Shown here piece by piece: positions 15,169-26,782 of a stretch of DNA of 36,226 bases (positions are counted from its first letter, which is position 1; each line of letters starts with the position of its first letter). A program made the translations under genes and the position numbers. The notes below the pieces were generated by a model that did no database searches, had not been told where the DNA came from, and was given only the letters and a program-made list of their open reading frames with translations. The stretch is from the NCBI GenBank assembly GCA_964579765.1, contig CAZOIK010000183.1, positions 1-36,226 of the forward strand, given 5' to 3'. The DNA comes from DATNBT01 sp964579765 (GTDB lineage: Bacteria > Acidobacteriota > Vicinamibacteria > Vicinamibacterales > CAVVIG01).

Positions 15169-15948
15169 GTGATCCCCATTGCCATCGCAGTCGTGCTTGC
15201 AGCGCTGCTGGTCGCACGCGAGATGTCTGCGCGGCGCCGTGCACGCGCGCTGCGGCGCGAGATCGACGAACTGCGCGAGCACGCGAGGCAGAGCGAGCGG
15301 CTGGCGAACGTCGGCCAGCTCGTGTCCGGGCTCGCGCAGGATCTGAAGAGCCCGCTGCAGGGCATGCTCGGCAGCGCGGAGCTGCTGGCCGCGTCGAGTT
15401 CGCCCGACCCTGGCGCGGCGCAAGAGCTGCGGGAAATCCGTGACAACGTCACGCGCGCGGCGGGCATCGTCCGCAATTTGCTCGCGTTCACCGAGACACA
15501 CGCACTTGATCGGCGGTGGCACGATCTGAACGACATCGTCCGCCGCGGGATCGAGCACCGGCGTGCTGACACGGAGGAAGCGCAGCAGGTGCAGTTCGAA
15601 GGTGCGCAGCGGCTGCCGCTCGTCTACGTAGACGGCCGCCAGCTCGAACGCGTCGTCGCGACGCTGCTCGAGCACGCTGGCAGCGCGAGCAGTCCCCGAA
15701 CGGGGGGGCGGGTGGCCGTGTCGACGGCGCGTGGCGGGGCCGCCGACGAGAAGCTCATGATCGACATCGACGACCCCGCGTTGCGGCTGACCGCGGACGA
15801 GGCCGCCTGGGCCGGCGACCTTGACGCCTGCCGTCGCGTCCTCGAGGCGCACGGCGGATCGTTGGAGGTGGAGCAAGGCACCGCCGACAGGTTACGCTTT
15901 CATCTGGAGCTGCCCGTGACCGCACTCGTGGAGAGCCCGACGTCATGA
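15169..15948 (+). CDS. Degenerate sensor histidine kinase-like protein
   Basis: A 259-residue protein: one N-terminal transmembrane helix (1-16), a basic/coiled segment (18-46), a HisKA-like hairpin (45-110) and a GHKL ATPase-like domain (115-250). The family is clear from the wording E-R-L-A-N-V-G-Q-L-V-S-G-L-A-x-D-L-K-S-P-L-Q-G. The phosphoacceptor histidine, however, is Gln57. The N-box asparagine is His169 (T-L-L-E-H-A), the G1 motif D-x-G-x-G is D-D-P-A-L (201-205), and the glycine-rich lid is G-D-L-D-A. It is therefore unlikely to bind ATP or autophosphorylate. It may act as a scaffold or sensor for the envelope genes seven bases upstream. GTG 15169 is the start; the stop overlaps the next ATG. 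Confidence 0.85.
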   Translation: MIPIAIAVVLAALLVAREMSARRRARALRREIDELREHARQSERLANVGQLVSGLAQDLKSPLQGMLGSAELLAASSSPDPGAAQELREIRDNVTRAAGIVRNLLAFTETHALDRRWHDLNDIVRRGIEHRRADTEEAQQVQFEGAQRLPLVYVDGRQLERVVATLLEHAGSASSPRTGGRVAVSTARGGAADEKLMIDIDDPALRLTADEAAWAGDLDACRRVLEAHGGSLEVEQGTADRLRFHLELPVTALVESPTS

Positions 15949-17324
15949 ACAACGTCATCGACTTCATCAACGTCAACCGCGAACGCTACCTGGACGAGTT
16001 GAAGGCGCTGCTTGCTATCCCCAGCGTCAGCGCGCTGCCCGAGCATGCCGCCGACGTCAGGCGCTGCGCCGAATGGTGCGTCGATCAGATGCGGCGCATC
16101 GGTCTGCAGAACGTCAATCTGATTCCGACGCCGGGCAACCCCGTCGTCTACGGTGACTGGCTCGGCGCCGCCGGCGCGCCGACGATCCTCTTTTACGGCC
16201 ACTACGACGTGCAGCCGGTGGATCCCCTGAATCTCTGGGAGACTCCTCCGTTCGAGGCGACGATACGCGATGGCGAAATCTACGCGCGCGGCGCCGCCGA
16301 CGACAAGGGACAGGTCTTCATGCACTTCAAGGCGATCGAAGCGCACTTGAAGCAGAACGGCAAGCTGCCGGTCAACATCAGGATCATCCTCGAAGGCGAG
16401 GAAGAGGTCGGCAGCGTCAACCTCGACAACTTCATCGTCGCGAACAAGGGCGATCTCGCCGCCGACGTCGTCGTCATTTCGGATTCGCCGATGTTCGCGC
16501 GTGGCGTCCCCTCGATCTGCTACGGCCTGCGCGGCCTCGTCTACACGCAGATCGACCTGCGCGGCAGCAGCACCGATCTGCACTCGGGATCCTTCGGCGG
16601 GGCGGTGGCCAATCCGGCGTTCGTGCTCGCGCAGATGATCGCGCAGATGAAGGATCGCAGCGGGCACATCAAGGTGCCGGGCTTCTACGACGATGTGGTG
16701 CCGCTGACGCAAGAAGAGCGCGACGCGTGGGCGAAGCTGCCGTTCAACGAGAAGCAGTACCGCAAGGACTTCGGCATCCCGAAACTGCACGGTGAGAGCG
16801 AGTACACGACGCTCGAGCGGACCTGGGCGCGGCCGACGCTCGAGGTCAACGGCCTGCTGTCAGGATTCACGGGCGAAGGCGCGAAGACGGTGCTACCCGC
16901 GGTCGCGATGGCGAAAATCAGCATGCGTCTGGTGCCGAACCAGGACCCCGAAAAGATCGCGAAGCTGTTCGAGGACTACGTGCGGAAGCTCGCGCCGAAG
17001 ACCGTCGAGTTGAAGTTCACGAACATGCACGACGGCAAGCCGTGGATGGCGCGAACCGATAACCCGTTCGTGCAGGCGGCGAGCCGGGCCATCGAGAAGG
17101 GCTTCAACCAGACGCCGGTGCTGACGCGCGAGGGCGGGTCGATTCCCGTCGTTTCGACGTTCCAGGAAGTGCTGGGCGTGCCCTCGGTACTGTTCGGCGT
17201 CGGACTGCCCGACGAGAACGCGCACGCGCCGAACGAGAAGCTCGACATCGGCAACTTCCACAGCGGGATCATCTCGGCGGCCTATCTCTACGACGAGATC
17301 GCGCATGTCGCCGTGCCCGATTAG
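15945..17324 (+). CDS. M20-family metallo-dipeptidase
   Basis: A 459-residue zinc peptidase of the M20 family (carnosinase/PepV-like dipeptidases). The catalytic elements are in order: Y-G-H-Y-D-V-Q-P-V-D (metal ligand His86, Asp88), R-G-A-A-D-D-K-G (bridging Asp119), and E-G-E-E-E-V-G-S with the general base (about 150-156). A lid/dimerisation domain follows (T-D-L-H-S-G-S-F-G-G) and a C-terminal metal histidine in N-F-H-S-G. There is no signal peptide, so it is cytoplasmic and probably splits dipeptides for amino acid recycling. ATG 15945 overlaps the kinase-like gene by four bases. Confidence 0.92.
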   Translation: MNNVIDFINVNRERYLDELKALLAIPSVSALPEHAADVRRCAEWCVDQMRRIGLQNVNLIPTPGNPVVYGDWLGAAGAPTILFYGHYDVQPVDPLNLWETPPFEATIRDGEIYARGAADDKGQVFMHFKAIEAHLKQNGKLPVNIRIILEGEEEVGSVNLDNFIVANKGDLAADVVVISDSPMFARGVPSICYGLRGLVYTQIDLRGSSTDLHSGSFGGAVANPAFVLAQMIAQMKDRSGHIKVPGFYDDVVPLTQEERDAWAKLPFNEKQYRKDFGIPKLHGESEYTTLERTWARPTLEVNGLLSGFTGEGAKTVLPAVAMAKISMRLVPNQDPEKIAKLFEDYVRKLAPKTVELKFTNMHDGKPWMARTDNPFVQAASRAIEKGFNQTPVLTREGGSIPVVSTFQEVLGVPSVLFGVGLPDENAHAPNEKLDIGNFHSGIISAAYLYDEIAHVAVPD

Positions 17325-17331
17325 TCCGACG

Positions 17332-17961
17332 ATGCACGACGACGCGTCGCGGCTGGAGCGGCTCGTCGGCGAGCTGAGGCAGTTCTACGGGCTGCTGCCG
17401 CCGCCGCCGTCCGACGCCTTCATGTTGTTCGTCTGGGAAGTGCTGTCGTTTCACTCGACGCCGTTCCAGCGCGACGCGGCGTTCGGTGCCCTCAAACGAA
17501 ACCTGGCGCTCACGCCCGATTCAATGTCGAAGGTCGCGCCGAAGAAGCTCGAAGACAGCGTGCGATTCGCCGGGTCGTACTTCGATCAGCGGCTGCGCGC
17601 GCTTCGCACGGGCATCACGGTCTTCCAGCGCCATCCCGATCTGGCGAAGACGCTGAAAGGTCCCGTGCCAGAGGCGCAGGCGCTGCTCGGTCAGCTCCCG
17701 CAGATGGCGGACGGCGGCGCCGATCGCATGCTTCTCTTCGCCGGCGGCCACCGCGTCTTCCCGATGGACGCCGGCGTGGGCCGTGTCGTCCGTCGTCTGG
17801 GGTACGAGGACGCGCCGACCGGAGATCTGCCCGGCGACGTGGACGCCTATCGCCGCGCATCGACGTACCTGACCCACCACTCCGTCGTCACCTGCACGGA
17901 GAGCGATCCGCACTGCGGTGTCTGTCCAATCCGGAGCGATTGCCCGTACGGACAGCGTTGA
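17332..17961 (+). CDS. Divergent HhH-GPD / endonuclease III-like FeS protein
   Basis: A 209-residue protein with the overall plan of endonuclease III and a perfect C-terminal 4Fe-4S motif, C-x6-C-x2-C-x5-C at Cys188, 195, 198 and 204. The aspartate of the active-site loop is kept (P-M-D-A-G-V-G-R-V, Asp146). The helix-hairpin-helix L-P-G-V-G-R-K-T is replaced by L-P-Q-M-A-D-G-G: both hairpin glycines and the lyase lysine are gone. The N-terminal Q-Q-T is H-S-T. It is thus not a standard Nth; it may be a monofunctional glycosylase with new specificity or a non-catalytic DNA-binding protein. ATG 17332 is chosen over an in-frame ATG at 17305 inside the dipeptidase gene. Confidence 0.78.
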   Translation: MHDDASRLERLVGELRQFYGLLPPPPSDAFMLFVWEVLSFHSTPFQRDAAFGALKRNLALTPDSMSKVAPKKLEDSVRFAGSYFDQRLRALRTGITVFQRHPDLAKTLKGPVPEAQALLGQLPQMADGGADRMLLFAGGHRVFPMDAGVGRVVRRLGYEDAPTGDLPGDVDAYRRASTYLTHHSVVTCTESDPHCGVCPIRSDCPYGQR

Positions 17962-17964
17962 CGA

Positions 17965-18801
17965 TTAGTTGAACGTCGCCACCCGGCGACGCAGCGTCTT
18001 CACGTGTTCCACAATGCGCTCGTGTTCCTTGCGCTCCTCGTCGTCTGCGTGACGGGACGGCGCGAGGGCGAGGTACGCCTGGAGATCGCGCAATGCCGAC
18101 GAGTAGTCGTTGAGGTGGTATGCAAGCAGGCCGCGGTCGCGGAGCTCGTGCGTCGCGGTCGGATCGATGGCCAGCAGCAGCTCGGTGATGTCGCGCGCCT
18201 GCGGAAACGAGTTCATCTGCACGTAGATGCGCTTGAGATTGACGAGCATCCGCGCGAGGATCTGCCGCTTCGTCGCGTGGCGGTTCAAATGCGGCTCGAG
18301 CGCGGCGTCCTCACCTTCGTGCCGGTGCAGCAGTACGCGGCAGGCGTCCTCGGAGAGAATCGCGCCTCGATGAAAGCAGTCGACGATCAGGTCGTGGCTG
18401 CGCACGAGGAAGTGGCCGGGGAAGTTCACGCCCTCCGCCTGGAGGCCCGCCCGGCGGGCCACCTCGATGTAGACGACCGACAGCGAAATAGGAATGCCGG
18501 TCCGCCGCTCGAGTACCTCGTTCAGGAAGCTGTTGCGCGGGTCGGCGTAGTGATCGCTGTTGCCGGTGAAGCGTAGCTCCTCGAAGAGATACCGATTCAG
18601 TGTCTGGACGCGCAACGCCTCGGGCGCGGCGCCGACGCGAAGCGCCGCCTCGCGGCCGAGCGTGTCGAGCTGGTTCAGATAGGGCCGCACGTCGAGCGTC
18701 GGATACTCGATGCGCGCGAAGAGCAGCGCAGGCACCGCGAGATCCGGATCCGCGCTGAGCGCCGCGTGCGAGAAGCTGTGAAGGAGCTGCTCCGACTTCA
18801 A
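17965..18801 (-). CDS. sirB1: SirB1-family transglutaminase-like/TPR protein
   Basis: A 278-residue protein of the SirB1 (YchA) family. The N-terminal transglutaminase-like domain is recognised by S-F-L-N-E-V-L-E-R-R-T-G-I-P-I-S-L followed by G-V-N-F-P-G-H-F-L-V-R, and the C-terminal third (about 185-265) is made of TPR-like helices. The typical catalytic cysteine is not obvious; D-C-F-H-R-G after the histidine-bearing strand may supply one. The biochemical function of the family is not settled. It is the last gene of the beta-oxidation operon, six bases after the HAD gene, and its stop lies three bases from the converging HhH-GPD gene. Confidence 0.85.
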   Translation of the reverse strand: MKSEQLLHSFSHAALSADPDLAVPALLFARIEYPTLDVRPYLNQLDTLGREAALRVGAAPEALRVQTLNRYLFEELRFTGNSDHYADPRNSFLNEVLERRTGIPISLSVVYIEVARRAGLQAEGVNFPGHFLVRSHDLIVDCFHRGAILSEDACRVLLHRHEGEDAALEPHLNRHATKRQILARMLVNLKRIYVQMNSFPQARDITELLLAIDPTATHELRDRGLLAYHLNDYSSALRDLQAYLALAPSRHADDEERKEHERIVEHVKTLRRRVATFN

Positions 18802-18807
18802 GCGCCT

Positions 18808-19491
18808 TCAGGATAACAGACGGCGCAAGCGATCGATGTCGAGCTCGGCGATCGATCCGATGACGAGGTCGGCCCCACCGAGCTCCCGCGCGTCGTAGCT
18901 GCTGGTGACGCCGACCGTCCGCAGACCCGCCGTCCGTGCCGACTCCAGTCCCCAGCGCGAGTCTTCGATGGCGACGCATTCCGACGCTTTGAGCGGAGGC
19001 CCGATGACCTGTGCCGCGAGGAGCGACACGGCTCTGACATATGGATCGGGCGCCGGCTTACTCGCCGGCGTGTCTTCAGCCGAGACAACCGCGGCGAAAT
19101 GATCGACGAGGCGGGCCCGGGAGAGGATGCGGCGAATCTCGGGGCCGAGGGCGCCGGACGCGATGGCGATCGGCACCGCCGCGGCGGCCCGGCGGATTGC
19201 ATCGGCCGCGCCCGGAAAGATGACGGGGATGTCGCGCTCCAGCTCTTCAAGACGAAGCGCCTTGTCGGCGACGAAGTCCGCGACGTTGCGCGCGCTCCAG
19301 GGGATGCCACAATCGGCCCCCACGGCCTTGAATACCCCCACGTCGTCGAACCCGAGGTAGCGCGCGTAGTAGTCCGTCTCGCTGAGCGTAACGCCGGCGC
19401 GCGCGAGCACGTCGCGAAACGCCGCAAAGTGCAGCGGCTCGCTGTTCGCGATGACGCCGTCGAAGTCGAAAACGATGGCGCGGAGCGACAC
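18808..19491 (-). CDS. HAD-superfamily hydrolase, beta-phosphoglucomutase-like
   Basis: A 227-residue HAD phosphatase. Motif I is F-D-F-D-G-V-I-A-N-S-E near the N terminus (nucleophile aspartate, then general acid/base aspartate). Motif II is the serine in I-A-S-G-A, motif III the lysine in S-K-P-A-P-D-P, and motif IV E-D-S-R-W-G. A helical cap follows motif I, as in beta-phosphoglucomutase, phosphoglycolate phosphatase and 2-deoxyglucose-6-phosphatase. The start is GTG 19491, which shares one base with the upstream TAG (TAGTG); the frame runs open to 19566 but that part lies over the preceding gene. The substrate is not predictable from sequence. Confidence 0.87.
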   Translation of the reverse strand: MSLRAIVFDFDGVIANSEPLHFAAFRDVLARAGVTLSETDYYARYLGFDDVGVFKAVGADCGIPWSARNVADFVADKALRLEELERDIPVIFPGAADAIRRAAAAVPIAIASGALGPEIRRILSRARLVDHFAAVVSAEDTPASKPAPDPYVRAVSLLAAQVIGPPLKASECVAIEDSRWGLESARTAGLRTVGVTSSYDARELGGADLVIGSIAELDIDRLRRLLS

Positions 19492-20096
19492 TACGAGGTG
19501 GGCCGCATCCGCTCGCCCGCACGGATGGGAATCTTCAAGCGATTCTCCGGCGGCGGGTACGGACACTCGTACGACGCGTTGTAGTAGCAGTACGGATGAT
19601 AGGCGCGGTTGAAGTCGAGCTCGTAGATGCCGCTGGCATTGCGGTCGAGATCGAGATAGCGCCCGGCGGCGTACGTCTCGGTCCCGCTGGTCATGTCACT
19701 GAACATCACCGACAGGTGGTCTGGTGTGCCGGTCAGATCGTAAAACGCGATGATCGAGAACGTCTGCCCTTTGAGCTGGAAGGTCAGCGTACCGGCCTTG
19801 CGCATCTTGCGCGGCGCGCCTGTTGAGGTCGGCATGTCGATGACAGTCTGATCGTCGCTCGGGATGAGCGAAGCCGGCACGTCGTACGACGGATCGATCG
19901 GAAAATACGACAGCGGCAGCAGCTCGGCCTTCCGCGCGTCAGGAATCGGATCGGTGCGGCTCTTGAACAGCGCGTCCTTCTCGGCACGCTCAGCGGCGAT
20001 CCGCTGCGCGTAGTCGCGCGTGTTCACTGGGGGCTTGCTGGAGCACGCGGCGGCGAGCAGCGCCAGCATCATCAGTTGGGCGACCCTCGCCGTCAA
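19491..20096 (-). CDS. DUF1684 lipoprotein
   Basis: A 201-residue lipoprotein of the DUF1684 family. The signal peptide ends in the lipobox L-L-A-A-A-C with lipidated Cys18, followed by S-S-K-P, so it should be anchored to a membrane and face the periplasm. The family signature is at the C terminus: F-N-R-A-Y-H-P-Y-C-Y-Y, then C-P-Y-P-P-P-E-N-R-L-K-I-P-I-R-A-G-E. DUF1684 proteins have no assigned biochemical function. The start is TTG 20096, within a TTGA overlap with the acyl-CoA dehydrogenase stop; the later pair of ATGs near 20072 would leave the signal peptide without its arginine. Confidence 0.88.
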   Translation of the reverse strand: MTARVAQLMMLALLAAACSSKPPVNTRDYAQRIAAERAEKDALFKSRTDPIPDARKAELLPLSYFPIDPSYDVPASLIPSDDQTVIDMPTSTGAPRKMRKAGTLTFQLKGQTFSIIAFYDLTGTPDHLSVMFSDMTSGTETYAAGRYLDLDRNASGIYELDFNRAYHPYCYYNASYECPYPPPENRLKIPIRAGERMRPTS

Positions 20097-21853
20097 AAGA
20101 TGTATCCCCCTCGCGCGACGGCTTCGTCCGCGAGATGCCGACGGAGCGACACGGTGTCGATCGGCGCCACCTTCATCAGCCGCCGCAGACCCGCGAGCAT
20201 GGTCCGCAGGGTGTCGCCGGAGGTCATGGCGGCCAGCGCCTGCCGGGCGGCGATCTCGATCCGGCCGGCCGCGTCGTTGACGACGACGCGAGCGGCGTCG
20301 GCGTGCAACGAGCCGCGCGATCCCGTCTGTGCCGCCAGCGCGCGCAGCAGCGCGCTATCGGCGCTATAGACGTCGATCAGGATGTCAGCGACAAGCATCA
20401 GGACTTCCTGCTGCTCGGAGAGCTGCGCGCCGTACGTCTGCATGGCGACGCCAAACACCATCAGCGCCGTCTTCTTGAGCGCCTCGACGACGCGGCGCTC
20501 GTCGGCGAGCGGCGTGTCGTCCATCGCAGGCAGGGCCGGAGGCCCGAGCAATTCGTCCTGCAGCGCCTTCGCGGCAGGAATGATCCCCAGGGCGCCTTTC
20601 ACCGCCCGCCGCGCCAGCATGCCTGGAATCAACAGCCGGTTGATTTCGTTCGTGCCCTCGAAGATTCGGTTCACCCGGGCGTCGCGGTAGTGGCGCTCGG
20701 CCGGATAGTCGCGCACGTAGCCGTTGCCGCCGTGAATCTGGATGTTTTCGTCGAGCACGAAGTCGAGCGTCTCGCTGCCCATCACTTTGGCGATCGACGC
20801 TTCGACGGCATATTCCTCGAACGTCGCGAGGGCGGTCGCGGGATCCTTCGACCCGCCGATGCGCCCGTCGATCATCCCGGCCGTGCGATAGACAAGGCTT
20901 TCGCCCGCATACGTGCGCGCGATCATCTCGCCGAGCTTGTGCTTGATTGCGCCGAAGTTCGCGATGGGCTGCGCGAATTGCCGGCGCGAGGCGGCGTACT
21001 TGGCCGATTCGCCGATGGCGTCGCGCGATCCGCCGATGCACATGCCGCCGAGCTTGAAGCGGCCGAAGTTGAGCACGTTGAACGCGACCTTGTGCCCCTT
21101 GCCGATCTCGCCGAGCAGGTTGCCCGCCGGCACCTTGACGTCCTGAAAAATCACGGGCGTCGTCGATGAACCGTGCAGGCCCATTTTGTGCTCTTCGCTG
21201 CCGTTGGTCAGGCCGCCGAAGGCGCGCTCGACGATGAACGCGGTGAACTGCTCGCCATCGACTTTCGCGAAGACGATGAAGAGGTCGGCGAATCCGCCGT
21301 TGGTGATCCACATCTTCTCGCCGTTGAGCACGAAGCTGCCGTCGGCCTGCCGCGTCGCTTTCGTTTTCGCGCCGAGCGCGTCCGAGCCGGATCCTGTCTC
21401 GCTGAGGCAGTACGCGCCGATCAGCTCGCCGGTCAGCAGCTTCGGAAGATACCTCTCCTTCTGCGCCGGGGTTCCGAACAGAATGAGGGGCAGGACGGTG
21501 AGATTCGCCTGTCCGCCGAACGTTGCGGCGAACGACGCCGCTCGCGACATCCGCTCGGAGACGACGAGCGACGTCACCTTGTCGAGCGCCAGGCCGCCGT
21601 ACTCTTCGGGCACGTCGATGCCGAACAGTCCAAGCTCCGCGCATCGCCTGACGAGGCGGCGCGCGACGGACCAGTCGTGCGCCTCGAGCGCCGCAAGGGC
21701 CGGAAGCGCCTCCTGATCGACGAACTGCTGCGTCGTCTGGGCGATGAGGCGTTGCTCGTCGGTCAGAGTTTCCGGCGTGAGGACGTGATTGGCTGGGGTC
21801 GATTCGATCAGCCAGCCGCCGCCCTTCACGAGCAGCGGCGTGTGCGTCGGCAT
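20093..21853 (-). CDS. fadE: Acyl-CoA dehydrogenase
   Basis: A 586-residue flavoprotein performing the first oxidation of fatty acyl-CoA. The N-terminal and middle domains carry A-Y-C-L-S-E-T-G-S-G-S-D and W-I-T-N-G-G (FAD contacts). The C-terminal domain has I-H-G-G-N-G-Y and I-F-E-G-T-N-E-I-N-R, which holds the catalytic glutamate. About 190 extra residues at the C terminus, beyond the usual 380-400, place it with the long VLCAD-like type and with B. subtilis FadE (about 590). It lies two bases after fadA. Electron-transfer flavoprotein genes, its expected partner, are not in the window. Confidence 0.93.
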   Translation of the reverse strand: MPTHTPLLVKGGGWLIESTPANHVLTPETLTDEQRLIAQTTQQFVDQEALPALAALEAHDWSVARRLVRRCAELGLFGIDVPEEYGGLALDKVTSLVVSERMSRAASFAATFGGQANLTVLPLILFGTPAQKERYLPKLLTGELIGAYCLSETGSGSDALGAKTKATRQADGSFVLNGEKMWITNGGFADLFIVFAKVDGEQFTAFIVERAFGGLTNGSEEHKMGLHGSSTTPVIFQDVKVPAGNLLGEIGKGHKVAFNVLNFGRFKLGGMCIGGSRDAIGESAKYAASRRQFAQPIANFGAIKHKLGEMIARTYAGESLVYRTAGMIDGRIGGSKDPATALATFEEYAVEASIAKVMGSETLDFVLDENIQIHGGNGYVRDYPAERHYRDARVNRIFEGTNEINRLLIPGMLARRAVKGALGIIPAAKALQDELLGPPALPAMDDTPLADERRVVEALKKTALMVFGVAMQTYGAQLSEQQEVLMLVADILIDVYSADSALLRALAAQTGSRGSLHADAARVVVNDAAGRIEIAARQALAAMTSGDTLRTMLAGLRRLMKVAPIDTVSLRRHLADEAVARGGYIF

Positions 21854-21855
21854 GT

Positions 21856-23029
<1,174 letters not shown>

Positions 23030-23037
<8 letters not shown>

Positions 23038-23704
23038 TCCAGTCTCCCAACAAATCCTCGATCGCGTCACCGACCTCGAGCACTTTGCCGTCGAAGAGAT
23101 GATCGGCGGCGTCGATGACGACGAGCTCTTTCGGATCGGCGCATTTCGCGTAGAACTCCTGCATCTGTTTCAGCGGACAGAGCTCGTCGCGCTCGCCTTG
23201 AATGAAGAACTTCGGCGTTGCACTCGTGCGGACCGGCTCGAAGTCGTAGCGCGCGAGCGGAGGCGCGATGCCGAGCAGCGTCGTGACCGCCGGATCGGCA
23301 GCGCCGACCGTCAGCGCAACCCAAGCGCCGAACGACATTCCCGCGGCCCATAGCCGAACGCCCGCATAGCGCTGCCGCATGAATGTGACGGCGGCGCGAA
23401 AGTCGTCCATCTCCCCACGTCCTTCGCCCCAGGCGCCGTCGCTCGTACCCACGCCGCGAAAGTTGAAGCGCAGGACGGCGCATCCGATGCGCGCGAACGC
23501 TTTGGCCGCCTGATACACGACCTTCGTGTGCATCGTCCCGCCGTACTGCGGATGTGGATGAGCGAGTACGACGGCAGCCCGCAGGCCGGCGCCGCGTCCG
23601 TGCTCGACGCGTCCGTCCGCATTGACACCGCCAGTCGCGGGCGGTTCCTCCAGCAGGGCTTCGAGGGTGCCGGCCGGTCCGGGAATATCACGCACGCGCG
23701 TCAC
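23030..23704 (-). CDS. Alpha/beta hydrolase (COG2945-like)
   Basis: A 224-residue serine hydrolase. The nucleophile elbow is G-M-S-F-G (Ser124), the acid Asp173 (G-E-R-D-E-L-C-P) and the base His202 (D-A-A-D-H-L-F). The N-terminal H-P-H-P-Q-Y-G-G-T-M and F-N-F-R-G-V-G-x-S-x-G are hallmarks of a small hydrolase group often called alpha/beta superfamily hydrolase. The start is GTG 23704, within a GTGA overlap with the previous gene. No signal peptide is visible. Its position between fadN and fadA suggests an acyl-CoA, ester or thioester substrate, but that is only context. Confidence 0.87.
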
Positions 23705-24426
23705 GCGACCTCCTTTCCATGACAGGTCCGCCCCACGAAGCCGGTGACCAAGCTCGCGAACTCCGACGAGCGCGTGATCGCGCCCAGGTGGCCGGTGCCT
23801 TTCAAAACGGCGTGCGTGGCGCCGCGAATCGCCTTCAGGTACTCCATCGTGCTCTCGACCGGTACCACTTCGTCGAGCCGCGGCTCGCCGGTGACGACGA
23901 GCGTCGGGGCAATCACGCGCGCGCAGTCGGCCGCGACATCGGTCGATTCGATGAGTCGCGCACGTCGTGCGATTTTCGAGAACGAGATCGGCGCGCGAAA
24001 GAGCGCCAGGAGCTGCGAGCCGTGGAGTTCGCGGTGAAGCAGCAGCGGCGTCTCGAGCGCGAACACTGGGCCGAACAGCCACGGCGCGCGCAGGTATAGG
24101 TGATGCCGCGGGCGGAGCTGTGCGCCGGGACCAGGCGACGATATGAGGACGAGCGCAGCGGTGCGCTCAGGGTACTTCGCGGCGAACCGAACCGCGATCA
24201 GCCCGCCGAGTGAGATGCCGCAGATGACGGCACGATTGAGATGACGTTCCGCGAGTCCGGCGACAACGCGATCGACGTCGCTGTCGATCGTGCACTCCGG
24301 GCCCAGCGACAGCGTCAGCACCCGGAACGACGCCGACAGCGCGTGCACGGCCGGCGCGATGAAGTGCCACGAGCCGGGCAGCCCTGGGAGGACTACGAGA
24401 GGAGCGCCGGCGCCGTATTCGATCAT
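23701..24426 (-). CDS. Alpha/beta hydrolase
   Basis: A 241-residue alpha/beta-fold hydrolase. The oxyanion region is L-P-G-L-P-G-S-W near residue 15, and the nucleophile Ser72 is in C-G-I-S-L-G-G. Asp185 lies in G-E-P-R-L-D and His213 in G-T-G-H-L-G. These fit the single-domain epoxide hydrolase/carboxylesterase group, with a short helical lid near residues 105-150. ATG 24426 is directly preceded by an in-frame GTG, and fadN ends 11 bases before. It is unrelated in motif wording to the next hydrolase, so the pair is not a recent duplication. The substrate is unknown. Confidence 0.86.
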   Translation of the reverse strand: MIEYGAGAPLVVLPGLPGSWHFIAPAVHALSASFRVLTLSLGPECTIDSDVDRVVAGLAERHLNRAVICGISLGGLIAVRFAAKYPERTAALVLISSPGPGAQLRPRHHLYLRAPWLFGPVFALETPLLLHRELHGSQLLALFRAPISFSKIARRARLIESTDVAADCARVIAPTLVVTGEPRLDEVVPVESTMEYLKAIRGATHAVLKGTGHLGAITRSSEFASLVTGFVGRTCHGKEVA

Positions 24427-24437
24427 CACCGCCTCTG

Positions 24438-26729
<2,292 letters not shown>

Positions 26730-26736
26730 CACCCAC

Positions 26737-26746
26737 ATGTTACAAT
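26737..26746. promoter_or_regulatory. Overlapping divergent -10 elements (fadN / TonB receptor)
   Basis: On the minus strand TAACAT (26742-26737) ends seven bases before the fadN ATG at 26729. On the plus strand TACAAT (26741-26746) lies 36 bases before the receptor ATG at 26783, which also has GGAGG at 26772-26776. So one direction looks near-leaderless and the other has a normal leader. No strong -35 is seen for either. Confidence 0.4.
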
Positions 26747-26782
26747 CGCGCCGCTTCCCAGCAAATCTTCCGGAGGATTGCG

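Noticed and set aside
15169..15948. A functional two-component sensor
   Set aside because: The phosphoacceptor histidine and ATP-binding motifs are replaced and no response regulator is adjacent.
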